Assembly: GCA_036502965.1 (NCBI GenBank)
Contig: DASXXT010000206.1
Span: forward strand, 1 to 12,921
DNA from: Roseiarcus sp036502965
Lineage (GTDB): Bacteria > Pseudomonadota > Alphaproteobacteria > Rhizobiales > Beijerinckiaceae
Direction: 5' to 3'
DNA: 12,921 bases
In this document: positions 1 through 6,038 of the stretch, piece by piece
Position numbering within the stretch: position 1 is the first letter of the stretch
How the letters are laid out: every line of letters begins with the position of its first letter
Made by a program: the position numbers and the translations under genes
Notes under the pieces: model-generated
Databases searched by the model: none
What the model saw: only the letters and a program-made list of their open reading frames with translations
Told to the model about the DNA's origin: nothing

Positions 1-2
1 TC

Positions 3-140
3 TTCGCCAAGTTCAAAACCCTGCTGCGAAAGGCGGGAGCGCGAAGCTACGAAGCCGTATCCCAAGCCTGCGCTCAGATCCTCACTCAATACCCACCCGA
101 AGAATGCGCCGCATACATCAGAAACGCCGGCTATGCGTAA
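3..140 (+). CDS. IS630-family transposase, C-terminal fragment (5' end outside window)
   Basis: The reading frame is open from the first bases of the window and ends at TAA 138-140, giving 45 residues that begin FAKFKTLLRKAGARSYEAV and end in PEECAAYIRNAGYA. This is the typical C-terminus of IS630/Tc1-mariner type DDE transposases, in which a basic helix (K-LLRKA-AR) is followed by a TP(D/E)EC..Y..NAGYA tail. The catalytic DDE residues would lie upstream, outside the window, so integrity cannot be judged. The element should end within about 100 bp after the stop, usually at a TA target dinucleotide. I could not fix the terminal inverted repeat because the other end is missing. Confidence 0.82.
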   Translation, partial: FAKFKTLLRKAGARSYEAVSQACAQILTQYPPEECAAYIRNAGYA

Positions 141-252
141 ATCCAAAAGCAGAAGGCTCCTAATGCGCCAACCGTCTTGCCTTTGTCGGCCATTAGGCTG
201 CTAAATCCGGCCAGAAAGCTGGGTCCAGCATGACCGACATGGAACCGGACTG

Positions 253-672
253 ATGCTTCCGACGGTAACAGGGTTTGCCGCCAAGGGAGCGATTGCGGCG
301 CTTCGTAAAAGCGGCATCACGGTTGGCCCGCTACTGCATCGGGTAGGGCTGTCGGAACGCGATCTTGCGGGTGAGGACAATTCCCTGCGCCTGACCGCAA
401 TCGCGCAGGCAAAGCTCCTCGACCTCGCAGCAGAGGCGATGGGCGATAGCGCGTTCGGGCTTCATCTCGCCGAGCAGTCCGATCCGCGCGATGCTGGGAT
501 TTTCTTCTATGTCGCCGCCTCGGGGGCGGAAAACTTCGGCGAAGCGCTGACGCTGTTCTCGCGCTATTTCCGCGTCGTCAACGAAGCTGTGCGCCTCAAA
601 CTGCCCGGTACCAGCCGGTTGAGGAGCAAGAGGAGGATTTTGCCGCCTGGTCCTAAACACGCCCCGTCGTGA
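253..672 (+). pseudogene. AraC-family transcriptional regulator, truncated to its N-terminal ligand-binding domain
   Basis: ATG 253 opens a 139-residue frame. Residues 1-116 match the N-terminal arabinose-binding-like domain of AraC regulators of the OruR/ArgR type: an IAALRKSGI..GPLLHRVGL start, then ..L.LAAEAMGD.AFGLHLAE, and DPRDAGIFFYVAASGAENF leading to ALTLFSRYFRVVNEAV. Family members are about 330-345 residues and carry two helix-turn-helix motifs at the C-terminus. Here homology stops near residue 117 (about nt 603) and an unrelated basic 22-residue tail (PGTSRLRSKRR..) follows to the stop. The DNA-binding domain is absent from the rest of the window in any frame I checked, so this is a deletion remnant and not simply a frameshift. 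It lies directly downstream of the IS630 end, which makes an IS-associated deletion likely (inference). Confidence 0.72.
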
Positions 673-1125
673 CCGCTTGCTCCGGTATCTCGCACAGCGA
701 CGGTAGGCTTGGGGCGTCCGTGGCGCTGGCGAGCCGCCGAAGCCGAAGCTAAACCATCGGTTCGTTTGGAATCTGAAAGCCAAATTTGGTGCTGGCTTGA
801 CACGTGCAATCGGGGTGGGTGATTTGGGGTGTGGGGGTGGGGTCCGGTCGCACGCCCCGATCATCCCGAAGCGCCCGGATCGAGCTTTCAAGGCGTCGCG
901 CAGCACAAACGCCAGCCACGCGCAACGCTCGTCCCGCTCGCCATCGGGCTAGCCAAGCCACGGGCGAATCGTCTGTCGCAATGGCCCTCCGCGCGCCTGC
1001 CCGCCATCCCCTCCGCACCCCGCCCAAAGCGCGCGAGTTGCCCACAGAGTTGCCCACGGCAGGAACAGCCCGACTCAGCTAGGCTACGATATCACAGAAA
1101 AACTAAACGATTTCATTTGGTTCGA
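673..1125. other. 453-bp stretch without a recognisable gene
   Basis: Open frames of 80-190 codons run through this GC-rich stretch on both strands, overlap each other and agree with no family I know. None has a convincing ribosome binding site. The plus-strand frame reaching 1254 gives a peptide (GSNLGPADQES) that is the familiar false translation of an antisense tRNA. The segment holds an 11-bp direct repeat (listed separately) and leads up to the tRNA-Lys fragment. It is most likely debris of an inserted or deleted element. Confidence 0.5.
1035..1057 (+). repeat. Two direct copies of GAGTTGCCCAC
   Basis: GAGTTGCCCAC occurs at 1035-1045 and again at 1047-1057, separated by one A, so the period is 12 nt. 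The pair ends 68 bp from the tRNA-Lys 3' fragment. Short direct repeats near an attachment core are the usual layout of arm-type binding sites for tyrosine integrases, so this is a candidate integrase/excisionase site. Two copies alone could also be chance in GC-rich DNA. Confidence 0.35.
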
Positions 1126-1180
1126 TGGCGGGCGCACAAGGGCTCGAACCTTGGACCCGCTGATCAAGAGTCAGCTTCTC
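1126..1180 (-). other. 3' fragment of tRNA-Lys(CTT); candidate attachment site of an integrated element
   Basis: Read on the minus strand, this gives a perfect anticodon arm (stem GCTGA/TCAGC, loop CTCTTGA, anticodon CTT), variable loop GGGTC, a perfect T arm (CAAGG, loop TTCGAGC, CCTTG), then TGCGCCC, discriminator G and encoded CCA (TGG at 1126-1128). The last bases at 1177-1180 could be the 3' strand of a D stem (GAGA). Beyond 1180 no D arm and no GGGCGCA acceptor 5' strand can be found, so this is not a whole tRNA. Retention from about the D-stem to CCA is the classic footprint of tyrosine-recombinase integration into a tRNA gene. It is non-functional as a tRNA. Confidence 0.8.
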
Positions 1181-1393
1181 AAGGTCGCACGCTTGGCACT
1201 CGTGTAAAATGCCTCAGCCCTTCCATTTGTCGCCTTTGCCAAAGCCGCGTTTGAATGAGCATCGACCACGAAGGTTTTGAAGGCGACTCCGATAACAACT
1301 CGCACGAGGGAAAGAATTTGTTGCGATGGCGTTGCGACGGCACCAATCATTTTCGTAATTTCGGCTTAAATATTTGCAATTTCGAGGAGAAAG

Positions 1394-2886
1394 TTAGGTC
1401 TTGACAAGGCGCATCCAACCTTTTTGCCATCGGACACGCTGCCGAAACCAATTTCCGAGCTCATAAGGAGCTTCCTCCCAAGTGTCCGAATCCAGCGGTT
1501 GGACCCTGTAACCGAAACGCGACAGGCGAACTCCAAGATCCGCATCCTCGGTCACGTTCCACTCGTCCCACGCCCCCACCCCGACTAGGGACCGAACGCG
1601 AAAGTGATTCGAGCTGCCGCCGAGGGGAATTGGCAAATTGAGGGCGCACAAGCCGGGATTAATAACATCGAACAGTATAGCGTACTCTATCGCAAAGAGC
1701 TTGGATAACCATGATTCACCGTGGTTCCGGATAGCGAGACGAGCCTGGAGGCAATCGAGATCTTTGTCGGCGGCGAAACGTGATGCGGCAAGTCGCAATT
1801 GATTGGGGGCTGGGATATCTTCGGCATCGTAAACGACGAGCAACTCTCCTCGCGCGCTGGACAACGCGATATTGAGCGCGCGCGGCTTTGTCTGCGGCTT
1901 GCCTGAAGGAGCCACGACGACCTCGTAGCGAGCGGGTAAGCGCAGTTCGACTATTCGACCTAAGGTTTCGACATCTCGCTGCTCGACGACCAGCTTAATA
2001 TCAAGCTTGCTCTTAGGATAATCGAACGCGTCGATTGCTTTAGCCAGCTCCTCGACGACACTCGCCTCGCGATAAAGCGCGACCACTACGGTATAGTCCG
2101 GGAGTTGGTCGTCGGTGAGCTCAGGAGGATGATTTTCCGGTCCGCTCGCGACCGCGGCCATCGATCGAAGCGTGACTGAGGCCGAAAAAATGAGCCAGAG
2201 AATCGCTGATGAAACGGCCTGCAAAGCGCCGAAATCTGCAATGCCAAGGACCAAGGCCAGTGTCGCGGCCGCCCCAACCGCGGCTATCTGCAAACCGGTC
2301 ATTCCTTCCCTTGCCGTGAGGCTCGCAGGCAGGCGGCCAAGAGCGACATTAAGAAGTTCAGAGCCATGGTAAGCGCGCACTAGACTTGCAAAACGCTGCG
2401 GTGAGGTCAGTACAAAAGAACCAGAGCGAATTGCGCCCGATTGAGTCGCTTCGATTAGCCGCGCAACGAACTGCGCACGAGGCGCAATGACCATCCGAGG
2501 GCTCGCACCGCGCGATTCGATGGAGCCACGCCACACCGCAATCCTTTTACTGCGTCAAAAGCACGCGCAAGAGGAGGATCGCCACTATAATACTCGCAAC
2601 TTAGATGAGTCGCCAATGCGCGATAGTATACTTCTTCGGTTATTTGACCCTCGCTCAATAGATGGTCGAGTCCACGAACCGCCTTAGGTGCCGCGACTAC
2701 ATCATTGAACAGCGGTTCAGGTGAAAATCCTTCTGTGGCAAGAAAAGCCAATTCCGGCGGAAGTCCACGTGCAATAAGGTCGGCCTGCTCATGGCTGGAC
2801 AAAGAAACCCGAACGTGTGGCCGATGCGCGCTTGCGCGGAGCGAGGGCCTCGGATCACTACTTATTTCATACGTACTTGTTGTCAT
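1394..2886 (-). pseudogene. GT2-family membrane glycosyltransferase with N-terminal GspE_N-like domain, frameshifted and C-terminally truncated
   Basis: From ATG 2886 the first frame (stop at 2455) encodes a GspE_N/'type II secretion E N-domain'-like segment (LATEGFSPEPLF..., ITEEVYYRALATHL). Between about 2494 and 2523 homology moves to the -1 frame (one base missing or two extra) and continues RMVIAPRAQF to the stop at 1394. The second part has two predicted membrane helices (roughly residues 80-122 of that frame) and then a GT-A catalytic domain with the substrate/metal acidic motif (VVYDAED), the TED motif (VTEDADLGVRL) and QRVRW. These are the D, D, D, QxxRW set of processive-type GT2 enzymes that transfer sugar from a nucleotide donor at the inner membrane. 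The frame then ends eight residues after GWM, whereas family members continue for some 200 residues of membrane helices. No clear ribosome binding site precedes ATG 2886. Catalytic residues survive but the gene is unlikely to work. Confidence 0.75.
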
Positions 2887-3018
2887 ATGGCAGTAAAGAC
2901 CGACACGTGAGACCGAATTCCGCGAGTTAGCTACGCGCGCGGTGAGGCCGCCACGAATATAAGACACCAATTTTTCATTGTTGTCTCGAAAAATAATCCG
3001 AGGGCACGCCCCCTTGGG

Positions 3019-3510
3019 CAGCGCCGAGCTCCGGCAATTCGGCGATGAAGAAGCGCGCGGTGATCGACCCCGCGCCCGGAACGGATGGGTCCTTCTTTTG
3101 TCCAGGCCGCCGAGCCGCGGACGGAAGCGTAAATCTCCGCGTCGATCTCGGCCAGCTCCTTCTCGAGCGCGGCGTTCGGCCGGACGACGCTCCTCTTGAC
3201 TCGTTTGACTTGCATGCGCCAGCCCCCGTTCGCACCCGGCGAGATTATCTCGATGACCTGTCGGGACCGCAGGACGAGGTGGGCGAGCAGCGGGGTCGCC
3301 TCGTCGACGAGCGGGCGTAAATCCGGCTTGGTCGCCTAGACGAAGTCGGCGATCATCTAAGCGTCGATCCGATGAGTCTTGGGTGCTGGCCAACCGCCTG
3401 GGCGGAAATGGCGCACCTGCGCGCGATTGACGGCCACGAGCGGCGGCAAGCGAAGCGTTGGCGCTGTCGCCACCATAGCTCATCTCCATCTTCCTTGCGC
3501 AAAACGGGCT
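3019..3510 (-). pseudogene. IS110-family transposase, heavily eroded remnant
   Basis: Minus-strand fragments in several frames line up in the order of an IS110 (DEDD) transposase. They are PPLVAVNRAQVRHF, then KTHRIDA-stop-MIADFV-stop-ATKPDLRPL (family: KTDRIDA.MIADF..ATKP.LRPL), then LLAHLVLRSRQVIEII, RVKRSVVRPNAALEKELAEID, and finally VPGAGSITARFFIAELPELG (family: VPGVG..TA..L.AELPELG), which is in yet another frame. At least two in-frame stops and two frameshifts are present. The N-terminal DVS/D motif region is not clearly recognisable above 3510, and the C-terminal serine-containing domain is missing below 3019. IS110 elements have no terminal repeats, so exact ends cannot be set. It lies just upstream of the broken glycosyltransferase and probably took part in its decay. 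Confidence 0.75.
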
Positions 3511-3772
3511 CTTGCGACCCAAGCGATCGAGCTCGATGGACAAACGGAGGGGAAACCCTGCTGAGGCGCAGGCTAGAACGTCCAAGATGAGCCGGGTGAA
3601 GGCTTGATCATCAGCATAGGGCACGGCGAGCGGCCAAAAGCAGGCGCCTGACCCTTCATTTGGCCGGATCAAACGAAGTGAATCAGACTCTAGAGGCCAC
3701 TATAGGCCGACGTGCATGGAGCTCGCGCCCCTCATTAACAGTGGACCCCAGTGGCGGGCGATCTGCGACATT
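3511..3772. other. 262 bp with no recognisable gene
   Basis: A minus-strand frame is open from 3672 through this stretch into the IS110 remnant, but its peptide (MIRPNEGSGACFWP...) resembles nothing I know. It may include eroded 5' sequence of the IS110 element. No promoter or RNA structure stood out. Confidence 0.4.
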
Positions 3773-3804
3773 GCGCTAAGTCTGGCCCGAGACTAACTTA
3801 GCGC
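3773..3804 (-). terminator. Hairpin directly after efp, putative transcription end
   Basis: GCGCTAAGT (3773-3781) and ACTTAGCGC (3796-3804) form a perfect 9-bp stem around a 14-nt loop, one base beyond the efp stop codon at 3806-3808. Position and stem argue for a 3'-end or terminator hairpin. No run of T follows in the direction of transcription, so it is not a classic intrinsic terminator and may act by protecting the 3' end or together with Rho. Confidence 0.5.
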
Positions 3805-3805
3805 T

Positions 3806-4375
3806 TCAATCTTTCGCCCGCTCCACGTAGCCGCCATCCTCGGTCTGAATCACGATCCGAACACCGACCGAAATATGTGGCGGAACCATTACGCGTGCGC
3901 CGTTGGCAAGTCTTGCCGGCTTGTAGGACGAAGAGGCGGTTTGGCCTTTCATTGCCGGTTCGGTTTCCACTACCTCCAACGTAACGCGGGGCGGCAATTG
4001 TATAGCGACGGGGCTCCCATCGAATATAGACAGAATGACCTTGATCCCTTCCCCGAGCCATTGCGCCTGATCACCGATTATATGCCGCGGAACTTGAAGC
4101 TGGTCGTAGGTATCAGCGTTCATGAAGTGATAGCCGTCCGCATCCGCGTAGAGAAAATCAAAATTCTTGTCCTCGACGAATGCGCGCTCCACCTGCTCTG
4201 TAGTCTTATACCGGTCTGTCACCTTGACACCGTCCGAAAGGCGTCTCATGTCGATCTGAGTTGTCGGCGTGCCTTTGCCCGGGTGAAAACTTTCTGCCGA
4301 AAGAACGACGCACAACTGCCCATCCTCTCGTTCGATAATATTGCCCTTTCGGATCGAGCTTGCGATAACTCTCAC
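3806..4375 (-). CDS. efp: Elongation factor P
   Basis: EF-P binds the ribosome between the P and E sites and relieves stalling at consecutive prolines. GTG 4375 is chosen as start because GAGGA lies 6 nt upstream and translation from it (MRVIASSIRKGN) begins exactly where EF-P begins. The frame stays open to 4525, but those extra 50 residues match nothing. The product is 189 residues, against 188 in E. coli. The KOW-like domain I carries the loop HPGKGTP with Lys34, the site of beta-lysylation, followed by TTEQVERAFVEDKNF, the OB domains and the conserved C-terminus TLEVVETEP..KGQTASSSYKPA..VPPHI. The gene looks intact. It is divergent from epmA, the gene for the enzyme that modifies Lys34, so substrate and modifier sit side by side. 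Confidence 0.96.
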   Translation of the reverse strand: MRVIASSIRKGNIIEREDGQLCVVLSAESFHPGKGTPTTQIDMRRLSDGVKVTDRYKTTEQVERAFVEDKNFDFLYADADGYHFMNADTYDQLQVPRHIIGDQAQWLGEGIKVILSIFDGSPVAIQLPPRVTLEVVETEPAMKGQTASSSYKPARLANGARVMVPPHISVGVRIVIQTEDGGYVERAKD

Positions 4376-4534
4376 GTCTGGTCCTCGGAATTGAAGGCGT
4401 CGTTTCGCCCTCGAGATAGGGCAGGTTTTGTTGAGCCCCCGATTGCTGGTTATGGAAGGGACCATACCGATTTTTGGGCCAAAAGGCCAGTTGGGATCGA
4501 CGTCGATCCTATGTGACTTCTGCAACGGTGTCCC
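4376..4534. promoter_or_regulatory. Divergent efp-epmA intergenic region with a 16-bp perfect palindrome
   Basis: Both genes must start transcription within these 159 bp. GGATCGACGTCGATCC at 4494-4509 is a perfect 16-bp palindrome, 25 bp before the epmA start, and a second small inverted pair (GGCC-AAAA-GGCC) lies just to its left. A symmetric site between divergent genes is a plausible operator for a dimeric regulator. I see no -35/-10 pair good enough to call. A TATGGT about 70-80 nt upstream of efp is the nearest -10-like sequence and is weak. Confidence 0.35.
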
Positions 4535-5602
4535 TTGAGCCTGCCTGCGCCGCGACCCTTTTGGAACCTAGGGCGATACGGCGAACGACGTGGCTGGCTG
4601 GTCGCCCGTGCGCGGGTTTCGACCTTCGTGCGGCGCTGGTTCGACGCCAAAGGTTTCAGCGAAGTGCAACCTAGCGCCCTGCAGGTTTCACCAGGAAACG
4701 AGACCCACTTGCACGGGTTCAAGACCGCGCTCATTCTGCCTGACGGGTCGCTGCACGACGCGTATCTGCATGCGTCGCCGGAATTTGCAATGAAAAAGCT
4801 TTTGGCCGCTGGAGAGAGCCGGATCTTTACGCTGACTAGCGTTTTCCGCAACCGCGAGCGAACGGCCCTCCACGCGCCTGAGTTTGTGATGTTGGAGTGG
4901 TATAGGGCACACACCCCATTGGAACGCCTTATTGAGGACTGCGTTGCGGTAATAGCGCTCGCAGCCCATGTCGCGGAAACGAAGGCGTTCGTGCATTGTG
5001 GTCGGGAGGCCAGTCCGTTCGACCCGCCGGAGCGATTGACGGTACGGGATGCGTTTCGCCGCTACGCCGGCCTCGACATTTACGATAGCTTGCCGGTTAA
5101 CGGCCGTGCCGATACGGAGATGCTCGCCCGACAGGCAAAGGATTCCGGTGTTCGCGTCGCACCAGATGACGACTGGTCGGACATATTCAGTCGTATCCTC
5201 AGTGAGCGGGTCGAACCAAATCTAGGTCTGGGGCGACTCACTGTCCTTCATGCCTATCCAGCAAGTGAGGCGGCACTCGCTCAGGTGAACGCCAATGATC
5301 CGCGAATTGCCGAACGCTTCGAATTGTACTGTTGCGGCGTCGAACTAGCCAACGCTTTCCACGAGCTGCGTGATCCGGGTGAACAAGGGCGGCGATTCGC
5401 TGCACGCATGAAGGAACAGCAACGCATTTTCGGCATCTCCCATCCCATAGACGAGGATTTCCTCGCAGCCCTCGCTGATATGCCGGACGCAAGTGGTGCC
5501 GCGCTTGGCTTCGACCGGCTAATAATGCTGGCAACCGGCGCGAAACGGGTCGAGTCCGTCCAGTGGACTCCAGTTTTTGATCCAACGGGAGGAAACCAAT
5601 GA
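4535..5602 (+). CDS. epmA: EF-P--(R)-beta-lysine ligase (EpmA/PoxA/GenX)
   Basis: A 355-residue class II lysyl-tRNA-synthetase paralogue lacking the anticodon-binding domain. It activates (R)-beta-lysine with ATP and transfers it to Lys34 of EF-P. Evidence: N-terminal PFW..GRYGERRGWLVARARV, then LQVSPGNETHLHGF (residues 49-62), YLHASPEFAMKKLLAAG, motif 2 with FRNRERTALHAPEFVMLEWYR (about 104-124), GVELANAFHEL (268-278) and motif 3 GAALGFDRLIMLATG (321-335). E. coli EpmA is 325 residues, so the length fits. TTG 4535 is the only usual start codon upstream of the conserved part, because a stop lies at 4514-4516. The ribosome binding site is poor, and CTG 4520 is the only alternative. epmB, which makes the beta-lysine, is not in this window. 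Confidence 0.93.
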   Translation: MSLPAPRPFWNLGRYGERRGWLVARARVSTFVRRWFDAKGFSEVQPSALQVSPGNETHLHGFKTALILPDGSLHDAYLHASPEFAMKKLLAAGESRIFTLTSVFRNRERTALHAPEFVMLEWYRAHTPLERLIEDCVAVIALAAHVAETKAFVHCGREASPFDPPERLTVRDAFRRYAGLDIYDSLPVNGRADTEMLARQAKDSGVRVAPDDDWSDIFSRILSERVEPNLGLGRLTVLHAYPASEAALAQVNANDPRIAERFELYCCGVELANAFHELRDPGEQGRRFAARMKEQQRIFGISHPIDEDFLAALADMPDASGAALGFDRLIMLATGAKRVESVQWTPVFDPTGGNQ

Positions 5603-5935
5603 CGCCTGAGGTTTGTTGCGATGTCGCGGATGGGCCAAATTGTATTTCCCTTTCCTGATTGGCCCTCAGCATAAGGCTTGCGATCACGGCCGAGAGGTCG
5701 CCGAATATTGGAACTACCGACTCCCCGACATTGCACGAACCGTGGGCCACCTCTACGAGCGGCTCGGGCTCGAGACGGTCAGCGAAATCATTCCCATGCT
5801 GATCTCGTTCGGTTCGACCGAGACTGGCAGCCAGTGGCCGAACTTGTAACACCATTCGTCGTCAATCCGCGCGCGGTCTTGAGCCGCCGCGAGGAGTTTT
5901 ACGCGGAAAACCCATCGCGCCGGGTTATCATGTGA
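5599..5935 (+). pseudogene. Possible small gene coupled to epmA, broken by frameshifts; family unknown
   Basis: ATG 5599 overlaps the epmA stop (ATGA) and has a strong GGGAGGA ribosome binding site inside the epmA end, a typical arrangement for a translationally coupled gene. That frame closes after 19 codons at a TGA. Protein-like sequence goes on in a second frame (EVAEYWNYRLPDIARTVGHL, YERLGLETVSEIIPMLI, stop near 5849) and then a third (FDRDWQPVAELVTPFVVNP, SRREEFYAENPSRRVIM, stop near 5935). This suggests one protein of about 110 residues with two frameshifts. I do not recognise the family. The alternatives are a genuine 19-residue peptide or chance open frames. Confidence 0.35.
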
Positions 5936-5984
5936 GCAGGAGAGCGACCGGTCCCACCCTGGAGGACGGACGGACGAAGGCCAC

Positions 5985-6001
5985 GCGCGGCGCGCCCGCG
6001 C
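5985..6001 (-). terminator. GC-only hairpin after the moxR operon
   Basis: GCGCGG (5985-5990) pairs with CCGCGC (5996-6001) around a 5-nt loop, about 40 nt past the last stop of the minus-strand operon. A pyrimidine-rich stretch (TTCGTCCGTCCGTCC) follows in the direction of transcription. There is no T run, and in such GC-rich DNA a short stem can be chance. Confidence 0.25.
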
Positions 6002-6038
6002 CCTCCGTCGCTCGCGGTAACGCACCTCCGCCGGACAC

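Noticed and set aside
1126..1215. A complete functional tRNA gene on the minus strand
   Set aside because: No D arm and no 5' acceptor strand complementary to TGCGCCC can be found upstream of the anticodon arm.
829..1254. A 141-codon plus-strand open frame with GSNLGPADQES
   Set aside because: The peptide is the well-known false translation of the strand opposite a tRNA; the true signal is the minus-strand tRNA-Lys fragment.
1171..1350. A 59-codon minus-strand open frame starting MIGAVATPSQQILSLV
   Set aside because: It ends inside the tRNA fragment, shows no ribosome binding site and matches nothing known to me; too short to support as a gene.
4376..4525. N-terminal extension of efp to 4525
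   Set aside because: The extra residues have no EF-P homology, while GTG 4375 has a good ribosome binding site and gives the standard length with Lys34 in place.
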